From Saprospiraceae bacterium (lineage in GTDB: Bacteria; Bacteroidota; Bacteroidia; Chitinophagales; Saprospiraceae), in NCBI GenBank assembly GCA_021739645.1, contig JAIPBL010000065.1:1-35312 (forward strand): a stretch of DNA of 35,312 nt. Reading direction: 5' to 3'. The notes beneath the pieces are model-generated. The model was not told where the DNA came from, did not search any database, and was given only the letters and a program-made list of their open reading frames with translations. Below, one piece after another: positions 19,701 through 34,700 of this stretch. The position numbers were made by a program, and so were the translations under genes. Position 1 is the first letter of the stretch. The number at the start of each line of letters is the position of its first letter.

Positions 19701-22700
19701 GACCGCATCATCCCGCTCGATGACTTTGACGTGGAAATCGCCTCGACGCTGCGGGAGCACCTGCGCATCCCCGGCATGGGCGACACCACCGCCCGAAACT
19801 TCCGGGACAAACTGGCCATGCGGATGGTCACTTCTGAAAAAGGCATCCTCTCGCCTGCCTTCGTTTCGGTGTTGAACCATGCAGCTATTCACCATTACAC
19901 CCAGCATGTATCACCGCCTTGGGTGCTCAAACCCCGCTCACAGGCAGGCGCAGCGGGCATCCGCAAAATCCACAATGCCGAGGAGCTTTGGCACCACCTC
20001 AACAAACTGGGCGACGAGCAGTCGCACTTCCTCGTGGAGCGTTTCGTGCCGGGCGACATTTTCCATGTGGATGCCATCAGTATCAGCGGCGAGGTGCAGT
20101 TCGTGCAGGTGAGCCGCTATGGGTCACCCCCGCTCGACATCATCCAGAATGGCGGTATTTTTATGACCAGTGTGCAAAAGCGCAACAGCATTGATGCGCT
20201 GACTTTAAAAGATTTGAACAAACAGGTGTTGACTGCGCTGAAGTTTCAGCGTGGTGTGACGCATACCGAATTCATCAAAAGCAACGCCGATGGCAAGTTC
20301 TATTTTTTGGAAACGGCTGCCCGGGTCGGCGGGGCCTACATCGCCGAGGTGATTGAACAGGCTACTGGCTTGAACCTCTGGACGGAATGGGCGAAAATCG
20401 AAATCGCTGGCGACAAATTGCCCTACAAGGTCCCGGAAATTAAAGAGGATTACGCCGGGATTGTACTCTGCCTCGCCAAGCAGGAATGGCCAGACCTCAG
20501 TGCCTACAACGACCCCGAAGTGGTGCACCGAGTGCATAAAAAGAACCATGCTGGACTAATCGTCGCTTCACCCAATGCCGCTAAGGTGCAGTCGCTGCTG
20601 GAAAGTTACAGTGAGCGGTTCAGCCAGGATTTTTTGGCGGCTGCTCCGCAATACGACAAGATTGACCGATAAATCGTGCCGTCGAACTCCAGTTCGACGG
20701 TGTTAACATCGCCGAACTGGAGTTCAGCGGAACATAATAAAGCATTAAACTTCAAGCATGAAAAAACTCACCCTTCTACTCACACTCCCATTTTTCGCAT
20801 CAACATTTTTCGCACAAACCAATGCAACCGACCGCCTCACGCCTGAAAAACTCTGGGACTTGGGACGTGCCGCCCTGTTCGATGTTTCACCTGATGGAAA
20901 GACGGCAGTGTACGGCGTCAGCTACTACAACATCGAGGCGAACAAGGGCAACCGTGACCTCTTCGCCATCAGCACCGATGGTTCGGATGCCGGAAAAGCC
21001 AAGCAGTTGACCAATTTTGAAGGCAACGAAAACGACGCTACCTATCGCCCGGATGGGCGAAAAATCGGCTACCTGCGGGGCGGCAAGCTTTGGGAAATGA
21101 ACCCGGATGGAACTGGCCATGCCCAGGTTTCGGAGCAGCAAATGAACGGCTTCAAATATTCGCCCGATGGGCGCAAAATCTTGTTCATCCAGGAGGTCAA
21201 GTACGGTAAAACAACGCAAGACGCCCACCCTGACCTCAAAAAAACGAGCGGCAAAATCATTGATGGCCTCATGTACCGACACTGGGACGAGTGGGAGGAC
21301 GGCAGCTATTCCAACATCTTCGTAGCCGATTACACCGACGGGAAAGTAACTTCCCAGCCCATCAACATCGTGGGCGAGCCGTTCGATACGCCGCTAAAAC
21401 CGTTTGGCGGCATGGAGCAAATCGCCTGGAACTCCTATGGCAACCAAATCGCCTACACCTGCAAAAAACTCAGCGGAACGGCTGCTACCGTCAGCACCAA
21501 TTCCGACATTTATGTCTATGACTTTTTGACAAAGCGGACCACCAACTTGTCGGAAGGCATGCTGGGCTACGACATGAACCCAACCTTTTCGCCCGATGGC
21601 CGCTACCTCGCCTGGGAGAGCCAGGCCATGCCCGGCAATGAAGCCGACCGCCACAGGATTTACCTCTATGATTTGAGGACCAAGCAGAAATCAGAGGTCA
21701 CGGCTGGCCTTGACAGGAACGCCTCCAGCCCAACCTGGTCGCCGGACAGCCAGCACCTTATTTTTGAAAGCACGGAAAAAGGCACGGAGCAGCTTTATTC
21801 TATTGGAATGACGGGCAACGGCCTTCAGCAACTCACCGCTGGGCAGTTCAATTTCGGGCCTTTTTTGGTGGGTAAAAACGGCATCGTGACCGCCCGTTGC
21901 TCCATGTCCGAGCCGCATGAACTGTTCAGCCTTCCCATTGATGGTGGTCGTGGCATGCAGCTCACCTACATCAACAAGGACAAACTGGCCGCCATGAAGT
22001 TTGGCAAAGTGGAAAAACGGATGGTGAAGGCGACCGACGGGCAGGACATCCTGACGTGGGTGATTTATCCACCCAATTTTGACCCAAACAAAAAATACCC
22101 GACCCTGCTCTACTGCCAGGGCGGGCCGCAAAGCCCCGTCAGCCAGTTCTGGAGTTACCGCTGGAACTTCCAGATGATGGCCGCCAACGATTACATCATC
22201 GTCGCACCGAACCGCCGGGGACTGCCGGGCTTCGGGCAAAAATGGAACGACGACATCAGCACCGACTGGGGCGGGCAGGCCATGCAGGATTTGCTTTCGG
22301 CCATTGATGATGTTTCAAAAGAGCCGTATGTGAACAAGGACGCCCTCGGTGCCGTCGGTGCGAGCTTCGGCGGCTACTCGGTGCTTTGGCTGGCGGGAAA
22401 CCACCAAAAGCGGTTCAAGGCGTTCATTGACCACGACGGCATGTTCAACATGGAAAGCTGGTACGGCATGACGGAGGAGATGTTCTTCGCAAACAATGAC
22501 CTCGGCGGCCCTTATTGGGCTGCCAATCCGGGCGAAACCTGGAAGCTGGACTCGCCCCACAAATACGTACAAAACTGGGACACGCCGCTGCTCGTCATCC
22601 AGGGCGGCCTCGACTTCCGGGTGCCGGAAAGCGAGGGAATGCAGGCATTCCAAGCGGCGCAGTTGAAGGGGATTCCGAGCAAAATGCTTTATTTCCCCGA

Positions 22701-25700
22701 TGAAAACCATTGGGTGTTGCAGCCGCAGAACGGGATTCTCTGGCAGCGGGAGTTTTTTGGCTGGTTGGATCGCTGGTTGAAGAATAAACCGTGACCCGTC
22801 CAATGACCCACGACACTCGTAATAGGGCGACCCTTGCGGTCGCCCTATAACGTATGCGACCGCAAGCCATAGGGCGACCGCAAGCCATAGGGCGACCGCA
22901 AGGGTCGCCCCTACGAGGAACCGTGGGTGATTTTATAGAATATTGATTCGCAAAAAATCCATTATGAGAAAATACAACCCCGCAATCCATCATCGCCGTA
23001 CCATCCGATTAAAGGGATATGATTACAGTCAATGTGGTGCTTATTTCGTCACTATCTGTGCGCAGGATAGGCGTAGTATGTTTGGTGAAATAATCAATCA
23101 TGAAATGTACTTGAATGAATATGGCATAATCGTCTATCAAATCTGGGAAGAACTGCCCAACCGCTGGCAACATATAGACTTAGCTGCCTTCCAAATAATG
23201 CCAAACCACATGCACGGAATCCTTATCATCAATGACATTCCCAATATAGAAGCTGTAGATTTAAATGACACCAAAGTCGCTTGGGCAATTAAGCCAACCC
23301 TTGGCAATATAGTCGGTGCCTATTGTTCTATAGCCCAAAATGAATGTTTAAAATTATGGAAGGAAGAATACCCACAGGAATATATGGGCAAGGTCTTTCA
23401 GCGCAATTACCATGAGCATATTATTCGAAACGAGAAATCATTTGACCTGATTTCAAATTATATCATTAACAATCCTGCGAATTGGAATGCAGATAAATTT
23501 TTTGCCCCGTAGGGGCGACCCTTGCGGTCGCCCCTATCCCTTTCATTGGATGACCACATTTCGCAGGGCGACCCACATTTCGCAGGGCGACCCACATTTC
23601 GCAGGGCGACCCACATTTCGCAGGGCGACCCACATTTCGCAGGGCGACCCACATTTCGCAGGGCGACCCACATTTCGCAGGGCGACCCACATTCAGGGCA
23701 ACCGCAAGGGTTGCCCCTACATTCGGAAATGTCGCAATACTTTAAGGCTTAATTACTGCCAAAACATTTCAATTCTTTCCCATCTCAAACTTTCAATTCA
23801 TCCCCCTCGCTCGGATACAACTTCGTAAACACCCACCCCGCAATCATCGCCAGTAAAAAGGACGGCGCCAACACATCCAGCTTTTGGAAATAAATGCCGA
23901 TGCCTTCAATATCCTGCACCACAAACTTAAAGAAAGGCACACAGGCAAAGCCCGTAATCATGGAGGCGATGGCCCCCTTTTCGGAGTAGGCTTTCCAGAA
24001 AAGGGACAAGATGATGACCGGACAAAAAGTGGCCGCAATGCCCGACCAGCCAAATATCACGAACCAAAAAACCGTCCTATCGGGGGAGAGAACGGCCACG
24101 GTAAATGACAGGGCCAAGGCAAATATGGCCATCGTCAGGGTGACATAACGGGATAGTTTCGCCAGTTTATTATCTGCTATATCGGGGTGGAATATCTTTT
24201 GGTAAAAATCACGGGTAATAGCACTGGAAGCAACTATCAACAAGGAATCAATGGTGGACATAATGGCGGATAAAACAATGGCAATATAAAAGCCAACCAA
24301 TACCAATGGCAACAGGTTTTCTACCATCGTAATCAGCACATCTTCCGCACCGACGCCAAAGACGGACTCGGCGTCTTGCCCCACTTCCGTGAACAAATAC
24401 CGACCCAGCAAGCCGATGCTGACCGCTGCCGTATCTGTCAAAAGCGTAAACGCCAATGCGACCCACCGGCCTTTGTTCAATTCAGCCTCATTTCTGACAG
24501 AAATAAACCGGACGTAAATCTGTGGCGAACCCAAGAAGCCAAGGCCAATCATCGTAAAGCCAAGGATGGTGAAAACATTCATCCAAACGTCATCGCCACC
24601 GCCCCAAATGCTCAACAAACCGGGATCCATGGCCCGCAGGCCGTTCACCATGGCCTCGCCGCTGTCCACCGCAAACCAAGCGATTAAAGGCAGGAGCATC
24701 AAGCCTAAAAACATCATGACGCCCTGAAAAACATCAGACCAAACAGCCGCCAAAAATCCGCCGATGAAGATATATGCGACAACGATTATAAAGCCAGCCA
24801 ATGCACCTGCGAAGTAATTCATTCCAAGCAACGACTCAAATGCCTTGCCCGTCGTGTCAATTTGTGCGCTGACATAAATAATTACAAATACCGCCAGCGC
24901 CGTTGCAGCAATGCTTCGCAACAAATGGGTTTTGGGCTTGAAGCGCCCTTCCAAAAAGTCTGGAATCGTGACGGCATCGTATTTATCGGTCAGTCGTTTA
25001 AAGGGTTTTGCCATAAAAAACCACGAAATACCCACGCCCAACAGTTCACCGAGCACCACCCAGTAGGCCGAAACGCCAGCAATAGCGCCCATTCCCGTGA
25101 GTCCCAGCAGCAGCCAGCCGGACTCGCCCGTGGCCCTGGCGGAAAATGACACCGCCCAAAAGCCCACGTTTTTTCCACCTACATAATAATCGCTCAGTCC
25201 CTTAACCCTTTTGGATGCCACTACCCCAATCATGAAAAGCACCAGAAAATATACACCCAGAATAATTAATTTAGTCAGCATCGAATTCCTTAATTTAAGT
25301 CAGTTATGAAAATGATATTACCCATCCAGGATTGGTCGAATCCTGAATATGCTGCCATCCCTTGTGGTCGAAGAAGTTGTTTACAAGAAAAATTCCGGAG
25401 AAAATTCCGGAGCAGGCAGTCTCCCCAAAAAGTTGCCGGGGGACTTGCTTATCCCACTGGGAAAGTCACCCGGCAACGTGGGCATTGATGGGGTAAAATG
25501 CGAAAATAGGCCGCCTACACCCTGTTAGCCAAATAAATGCGGATTTATCTGGCCTTTTCTTGGCGATTAATTCGGGAAAGATGCTAAAACGGGGTTCACA
25601 ATCGAAAATCGCCCCCAGTTCTCCGTTGGTTATTTAAGCAGTTCCTCTATCGAATTTCTGCTCACGGCATGGTAACCGCCCTTTGCTTTTTCAAAAATCC

Positions 25701-28700
25701 GACGGGCATCCTGCACATGGCCGGTCTCTTTCAATGCGGTATAAACGGGCATCAGAAAACGGCGGCGGCCCACTTTTACCAAAAAGGCATCTACCGCTGG
25801 CAAAATCTCTTTGACATAACCCCGGCGAATGGCCACGTCGTACCAGGAATACCGGATTTCAGCATTGCCGGAGGTGGTCAGCTTGAATTGCGCATCCAGT
25901 TTTTTCAGGGTGGCAGCGTCGGAGTTTGCAGGCAAGCTGCGCACAAAGTGCACCCACTCGTGGGGCGTCCAACCGGTCGTGTCGGGCAGCGCATTGGCAA
26001 TGTTTTGGGCGGCTTTCTCTGCGTTGGCGAGTTTGGAAGAAACGGGTTTTGGCAGGTTGGCAGGCAAGCCGGGGCCATATACCCACTCGTCCACGTTGGC
26101 AGTCACGTTGTACTTTTTGAGGTAGTTTTCTTTCAAAAAATCGAGGAAATCCTCGGTCGTTTTGGAGGTGAACTTATTGGTGTCGAACCAACTTTTCAGA
26201 AAGGCATCCCACTTCGGCAGGTCGGTCAGTTGCTCCAGCATCACAAGGAACAGCGAGCCTTTCTGATAGGCAATATTGCCCACGCCATCGTCAGGATTGC
26301 GACCAGCGAGGTTGCCCTTGAGGTGGCTGTCGGGATTGTTTTCACCCATGGACTCCACTTCTTCCAGCAGCTCCCAGTATTCCAATTGAGCCAGCATTTC
26401 GGTGTATTCCTTGCCATAAATCGCCTCCATGATGCGCCGCTCGAAATAGACCGTGAAGCCCTCGTTCATCCAGAAGTCGTTCCAGGTGGCATTGGTCACG
26501 AGGTTGCCCGACCAGGAATGCGCCAACTCGTGCGCCACCAATGAAACGAGGCTGCGGTCGCCCGTCACGACTGTCGGTGTGGCGAAGGTCAGCTTCGGGT
26601 TCTCCATGCCCCCGAACGGGAAGCCGGAGGGCAGCACGATGACATCAAACCGCCCCCATTCATACGGGCCGTAGAGCGACTCGGCCGTCTTGACCATCTT
26701 TTCCATGTCCGCAAATTCCCAAGCCACGTTGTCGAGCATGGCGGGTTCGGCGTACACGCCCGTTCGCTCGCTGATGGGCTTGAAAGCAATATCACCGACG
26801 GCCAATGCAACGAGGTACGGCGCAATGGGCTTATCCATCTTGAAACTGTACTTTCCATCCGGTGAGGTCTGCTGCGGGTTTTCAGCGCTCATGACGGCCA
26901 TCATGCCCACTGGCACTTCGATGTTGGCATTGTAGGTGAAACGATTGCCGGGTGAGTCCTGGCAGGGAATCCACGAGCGGGTGAGGATGGCTTGGCCTTG
27001 GGTGAAAAGAAACGGCAACTTTTTGCCGAAGGTCATGCTTGGTTCCATCCAGCCAAGCGCAGCGGCATCGGGCTTTGTGCTGTAATAAATGGTGACAAGG
27101 TCGGTTTGTCCCTTTGGGGTGGTAGGCTCAATTTCCACCCGCAGCGCCGAACCGAGGACGGAATCGGGGGCGACAAGGAAGTAGGTGGCTTCTTTCTCGT
27201 CCTTCCCAATTGTGATTTTCTGAATGTCGAGGTTGTCGGTGTCGAAGATGATTTCATTGACCTTGCCGGGGTTTTCAATTGTCCAAGCCGCCGTGCCAGT
27301 GAGGATTTTTTGGTCAAAATCCACTTTGAGGTTCAGTTCGAGGTGCTTCGCAACGGCGAGGTTGGGCTGGGCGAAGGAGTGCGGGTCGGCTTTCGGATCT
27401 GGCGGTGCAGTGGTAGTTGCAGATTCTTGTTTGCAAGCGGCGAGGAGCGTGAGTGCGGCAAAGCACAAAAAACGGAGCATTTTCATGTCAGGATGATTTT
27501 TGGCAAAAGTAGCAAGGAAATGGGAAGGTAGGCTGAAAGCAAAATGACTCAATTAGCATGGCTCAATTCCCCACCCGCTTAAACCGGTGATTCATCAGCC
27601 TCGGATGCCACACCGTCAGGTGCGTTATTTTTCCATTTTGGTCATGATGAAATTTCACCCAGGCATCATAACTCATGCCGGGGTACTTGTCAATTTTCAG
27701 AACGAACTCGCCTGCCCGGTCGGGTTCCAAAGTACGGTCGGGCATGGTAGGGCGTTGAAAGGCTCGAAGAGGGAGTCCAGCTTTTTCTCGAATTCTACAA
27801 TATGCATGGTGGAGGATGGCTGGGTACAAAGCAGCTGGCAAGTCAACACCAGGATGAATCCGAAAAAAGTTTTTTTCATTTGCTGTTATTTCAATTGAAA
27901 ATCCGGATGCCCCGACTGCCACAGGGCAAACTTCAGCGTGTACAATATGTCCAATTCGCCACCATTGTGCCCGCCGGCCCAATCCACAAATAGAAAAATG
28001 GGCCTTTCCCCCTGCTGTTCTTTTTGCAAACGGGCGGCATACCTTACGGCCGGATGCAGTGCCAGAATATAATCCGTAGCTCCATGCGAAATGAACATGG
28101 CAGGAAGTATTTTATTGGTCGGAATGTGGTAATAAGAACTGACGCTATAAGCGCCTTCAAACCCTTCTTTAGTGCCCAATGTGCCTACCGATTTTTGTTC
28201 TCTGGCGCCAGCTGCATCGGCATAAGTGGCAATATCCGGAAGGCCAGCCAAGAATAGGCCTCCGGCAAATAAATCAGGCCGTTGGTTGATGCCCATTCCC
28301 ACCAAAAAAGTACCTGCGCTGCCCCCCATCACGAATTGCTTATCGGGGCTGGTGTACACCTGTTTTACAAAATAGTCTGCCACGTCCACCACATCGTTAA
28401 TGGAGTTCATTTTGTTGGGAAACTGACCGTCCTGCATCCAGTCCTCGCCCATTTCGCCGCCGCCTCGCACATGGGCATAGGCATAAATGCCTCCACGTGT
28501 GAGCCAGGGGAGCATGTTCGGGTCGTAATACATATCGTGGGAAGCGCCACTATTTCCGTACGCCTCGATGATTAAAGGGTTTTTGTTTTTCAGGTTCAGC
28601 CCTTTTTGGTACACAATGGAAACAGGAATTGCTTTGCCGTCCCGTGAAGGAACGAGCAAAACTTCGGTTTGCAATTGCCCCCCGGCGTCATAAACCGGCT

Positions 28701-31700
28701 CCGCAAAAGGCAAGGGGGAAAGTTTGTTTTCAGCATGTTTATACAACAGATACTGAGTGCTGCGAGTGGCCGAAAAAGTGCCAAACAACAAGTCGTTTTC
28801 GCCACTGAGCGATAGCTGGGCAATGGAGGTTTTGGACGAAAGCGGCAGACGGTAAGCGGCTGTAGTTTTGAAATCCACTTTCAGGATTTGCATATCACCG
28901 ACCTGCCTTGTCAGCACATACAGCACGTCTTTACCTGCCACGATTCCTGAGCGGTATTCCGAATCTGAAAACGCAATGACGGCGGGCTGTTCAGGTAAAA
29001 AAGGCGCTGGGCTATCCCCAGTTTCCATGTTGATTTTTACAACCTGGTACCGGTCTGCACCTTTGGTTACGGCGTACAAATACTGTCCATTGGCATCGAA
29101 TCCATCCGACAGGTTGACATAGTCTTTCAGCAGCACCCACGGTGTGTTTTTGCCATTCAACTTGGAATAATGGACGGCATAGGCGTAGTTGTCCCGGTCA
29201 CCTGCCCTCAGTCTTGCGATGATATATGGCGAGTGATTAAAGCTGTACACATAAGGCGTTTCGATGTCTTTAAGGGAAATATCGGGGTTTACCCCGCTCC
29301 CAAAAACGGCCACATCTTCTTCGGTCTTTTCTCCCAAAATATGCAGCTTTATTTTGCCATTGTAATATTTCTCATGGTGCTTTTCCGTGGGCGGTGCTTG
29401 GGTGTATAAGAGACCCTTATCGTCTGGCAGCCAGGTCATCGAGACACCCCGGGAATCATTGAACATCACCGGTCCAATGCTGTCGGGAAGGAATTCTTTT
29501 TTGGCCAAATCAAATATGCGGATATGCGGGTTTGCTTCCCCATTTTCGGTCAGCATCATGGCGACCAACGGGCTGTTCCGGGAAAAAACCCTTTTACGGA
29601 TGGAATATTTTTTTCCTTGAATGAATGCCGACTTTAGCACTTTTTCTTCGGGTGAATCCATGGACGCCCGGTGGCACAGCCATACGCCTTCCTCCGGAAT
29701 GTCCCGCTGGTAATAGATTCCCCCATTCGCCGGCTTTACATTCCAAATCTCATTTTGCAATGCAAAATAGCCATCTCCAATCTCGTTCATGATGGCATCA
29801 GTGCCGGGTATGCTATCCAGATAACTTTGTGTCAAGTTGCTTTGCTGCTTTGCAAATTCGAGCATCTCCGGCTCATTGTTTTTTCTCGACATCCAAAAAT
29901 ATTCATCACTGATTTTTTGGTCAAAAATCAACGTGTCAAATGGCTCGGTCCGGGCAACGGGGTAGTTGTATTGGGCAAAAACAGGCCCGCAAACGACCGA
30001 AAGCAAACTAATTAGCTTCAGTTTATTTCTCATGATTTTAGATTTTTTAACAGCGGTATCCAGCTAATCCAAAACTCAGTGACCAACAGCGGCAGCACCC
30101 AACTCATCCATTCCAAAGTGGCATCCCTCAACTCCGGCGACTGGATGTAAAAGAACAACATGTCGGAAGGCACATCGCCCATCACCCGGAGAATGACAAA
30201 TACCATCGCCAAAACATAGCTCCGAATCATGAAGAGGCGGTGGGCTTTTACATTTTTCTTTTTGATGGCCAACCAGGCGGCTGTGGTCATGAACAGCCAA
30301 AGCGTTGACAATAAAAACAGCGGCAAACGGGAGCCTTCCAAACTGATAGTTACCCCCAAATAAAAAGCGGATATGCCGCCCAGCAATGCGCCGATGATGT
30401 AAAGTTTTCCGAGCAGCCGGTGCCAGTGAACATGGTGCTTGCGAAACCAAGACCAGAATTGAAATGGCCCTAAAACCAGTGGAAAAATAGCGGTTATCAA
30501 ATGGAAAACATACCAGAACTGTTTGTTCCAAAATGTCTCCCCAATGCCCTCTTCGAAAAAACGGAAGTGGATGCCACGGTACAAATAGTAGGCGCTGAGG
30601 ACAATGATAATTACCCAGAAAAAACGGCTAAAACTCCTTCGGTGGTTTTTCATTTTGCGATGCTGTTGTTTGTTCAATTGCCAGGACAAACCACCTTCTC
30701 GTAATACAAATCCCAGCCCGAAGCAAGGCTCAACACCGTTACCGAAGCGCTGTTCATTTCGATTTTCAAAATTGGTTGCTGGTCACAGTAAAAGGTCGGA
30801 GTATCAGTTACAACTACAACATTCCCTGACGGGCCGCCACAACTTCCTGATGATGGGCAAAATCCGTAGGTTATGATATTGATGCCTTCCAGGCAACTCC
30901 GGGAAATGACCACCTTAATCTCATCATTTCCTTTTTTCATGTTCAGTTTCAAAAACGTTTTATCCTGGCTGCCCGATACACAGGCTGGAAAAGGAATGGC
31001 TCTCCGCAGCCGGTATTTTTGTTTTGCGCTGGTCATCACGCATTGGACGCAGGGGCTGATGGTGGGCATTTCCACCTTTTTGAAAGTGTACTTTGGGCCG
31101 GCGGTAACCGTACCCGAAGTTTGGGAAGTCGAATGGCAGGACACCAGCATGGCTGCTGCGAAGAGGACGATTGTGAACTGGATTTTCATTTGAGTAGATT
31201 TATTGGTTTTATAGAAAACAGAAGGAATCCAAACCATCCATATTTCGGCAAAAATCAACGGCACAAAGGAGAAGAAATACTCATTGACCACTCTTCTCAA
31301 AGTAGGTTCTTCAATGGTGCTAAATAGAAAGTCCAACGGGATGACCTGGTCAATCCTGACCGCCACAAAAGCCAGCACGCACACATAGCTGCGCACCATC
31401 ATTTGCCGATGCACTTTTATGTTCTTTTTCTTGATGGCTTTCCATGCAAACCAAGTGGACAGCACCGCAAAAAAAGTCAGCAGAAAAAGGGAAATGCGGC
31501 AAGGCTCGCAGGGGCTAATCAGGGAAAGCCGGCCTGCCGAAATACCAATCAGCAAAACGCCCACCATGAAAAACTTGCCTGCCAAGCGGTGAAAAGCCAA
31601 ATACTTGTTCCGAAGGAAAGGCCAGAATTGGGTGGGCCCCAACAGCAGCGCCAAACTGCCACCCACGAGGTGCAGCACCATCCAAACCTGGTTGTTGAAA

Positions 31701-34700
31701 AAGGTGTCGCCGAAAATCTTGTTGCGGTAGCCATAAAAGAAAGCGACCACGTTGTCGTAGAAAAAGTAGAGGGAAAAGGAGATGATTAACCCCCAAACAA
31801 GTATCAAAAGTAGCGTCTGAAAAGAGGACTGTAGTTTATCCATTTTGTTCAAATTGGTTTACCATTTCAGCAGCACATCCGCCACGCTCGAATGCACTTT
31901 TGTTTGCAACAAGGCAATGAATTCTTCGTCGTTCAAATCCGCTCCGGCATTTTCCAGCGCCGCCCATAATTTGGGCAAAACCGCCGCCCCGCCTGCGTCA
32001 TAAATCTGTTTGGCAGCGGCGTGCAGGCGGCATTGGTACCAGCCATAATTTTTGGCATCCATGTTATCATAAAGCTTTTCGAAATCGGCGAGGCTGGTGT
32101 GCTTGTATTCCGACGAACCGGCGGCCACCACCATTTGCGGGAAGGTTTCCAGCGCCGGCAATAGTCTGGGCTCTTTTTCTGCGATGTAGGTGTGCAGCAT
32201 GATGTTCACGAAAAGTTCCTGCATCCATAATCTTTGCATGTTCAAGCCCGCCTGTGCATGGAATCCATGCCCCAGTTCGTGCAGCGCCAACAGGTCAAAA
32301 AAAGGCATCATGCTGAGCTTGCCCTGCTGATTAGTGTATGCTTTCCGGACACTTTCCGCCAATGCAGGCGGCAGCGCATCGAGCGGGGGCAAAAAACTCC
32401 GCCAGAAGTCGTTGTCCTCCGCTGCAATCACCAACCTTAAACTATCGGGATAATGCGGCATGCCGTACACCGGGAAAGTCCCGTACTTTTTCCATTCCCC
32501 GGGGCCGAGGATAAACAGGGCGGTGGTCGGTTTGTAGCCTAAATTTTTCCTGAAATAACGGGAGGCCCTGTCGCAGCGGGCTGCAATTTCCTTGGCCCTT
32601 GCCTTGTGTCCGGGGCTGTAAAATACTTTTTGGTCGCAGCCCTTCAGGTCGAGCAGCCCGTCATGGGTTTGGGCCGAGGTTTTCATCGAAAGCAGGGTGA
32701 AGCATAAAATCACGGGCAAGAATATGGATTTTTTCATGCTGGTTATTTTAAAGTGAGGTATTCCACCCGTGCATCAATGCAGTGGCTTCCAAGGATTTTC
32801 CAGGCCCCGTTTTCTCGGGTGTACATATCCGCCCAGGTATAATGCTCGATGTTCGGTTGTCCTTTTTCATCAGCACCGTTCAGGGTGTTCCGATAGGTGA
32901 GCAGCGCTGTCTCACCAAAAAACTGCAAGGCCAGATTTTCATACCGTACCGTATCAATTTCCCAAGTGCCAGCCACCCGGTCTTTGATGTAATCGCTCCG
33001 GTTGAAAAACTCGTCGTCGGCCCGGAAGGAGAAATTTTTGGCGAGGATGCTTTCAAACAGGGCGCTGTCCTTCTGCTGCATGGCCAATGGCCATTGGCGT
33101 TTCACCTTCAAGATTTCAATCGCATCCGCCCTTTCTGCTTCGGGATTATTGCTGATGAGGGTAAAATTTGGGATGTCCACCGTTGGTGTGGTGTTTTCCA
33201 CTTCGATAACGACTTGAACGAAATCCTTGCCGGGCGCAGCGGTTTGTTTGTCCTGTTGGCAGGAAATTAGGCAGACCGCAAAACTGATGGTCACTAAAAA
33301 CGATGTTGTTTTCATGTTTTGAAAAATTGGTTTGTAACTATTCAAAACCACAATCCCGCAGGGATTGAAAGTGAATAGCCCCGAGGTTGTGCAGGGATTG
33401 TAGTTTGTTTTGGCTGAAGGTGTCAACTTGCTGTGAAGCCAATTCATGCTTGGAAATGGAAAACCAGCTTTGGTAAAACAAGGTAAAAGAACCGATGAGG
33501 TTTGCTGCTAAAAAGGTAAGACAGTAGCAAGCGTTAATCCCATTTGATTTCACAGCGGGTAAAGTTTAATGGTCAAGTTTTGACTTTTCGGTTGACTTTT
33601 GAAAGAATTCAAAAATCAAAAAATCAAAGACGCTCAAATATCAAACTTTAAGTTGCAAAAAAGTACGAATTGCAATTTATTTAGAAGGTCGCCAAAGTTT
33701 TAATTTGGACGGCATTATCCCAGTGCCTTCAGCCCCTTACCCTCTATTTTCCACACCATCCCAAAGAATCCCAGCATCAGCACCGTGTTCACTGCCAACT
33801 TCACGGGCAGCGCATACCCCGCCCATTGCGCCAGCAAATCACTGCCAAAATACAGCACCAGCGCCAGCACCACGTAGCCGCCCATGCGCAGCCAGTCGTA
33901 GTTGACGGGGTAGTATTTGCGGCCCAGCCACCAGCAAGCGGTAGTCATGGCGGCGTAGCAGATGAGCGTGGCCCAGGCTGAGCCGACATAGCCAATGCGG
34001 GGTATCCACCAGATGTTGAGGACGATGGTGATGACCGCCCCACCGACAGCAATCCAACCGCCGAGCTTGGTATGGTCGGTGAGCTTGTACCAGATCGAAA
34101 CGTTGTAGTACAGGCCAAGGAAGAGGTTTGCGAAGAGCAAAATAGGCACCACGTGCAGGCCTCCCCAGAAGTCGGGGCCGATGAGGTGCTTGAGCAAATC
34201 GAGGTAAAGCAGCACGCCGAGCAGGGTGGCAGAGCCGAGGATGGTGAAATATTTTGTCACATCGGCGTACAGGATTTTGGCGTCCTTGTGCTTGGCGTTT
34301 GCGAAGAAAAACGGCTCGGCGGCATAGCGAAACGCTTGCGTGACGAGGCTCATCAGCATCGCCAGTTTGTAGCTGGCGGAATAGACGCCGACCTGGGCGA
34401 GGTTTTCCTTTGCATCGCCGGGGAGCAGGTGCTTGAGCAGCACTCGGTCGAGCATCTCGTTGACGATGCCGGCCATGCTAGCCAGGATGAGCGGGGCAGC
34501 GTAGAAGAACATGGTTTTCCAAAGCTTTGGGACAAACCGCCACTCGACCTTGCGAAGCTCTGGGATTAGCAGCAGCAAAACGGTCGTGCTGGCGATGAGG
34601 TTGGAGAGGAAAATATATCCGACGCCGAACTCCCGGTTGTAGATTTTTTCGATAAAATCGGTGGCGATGCCCTGCTTCAACAACCACGGGCAGAGCAGCA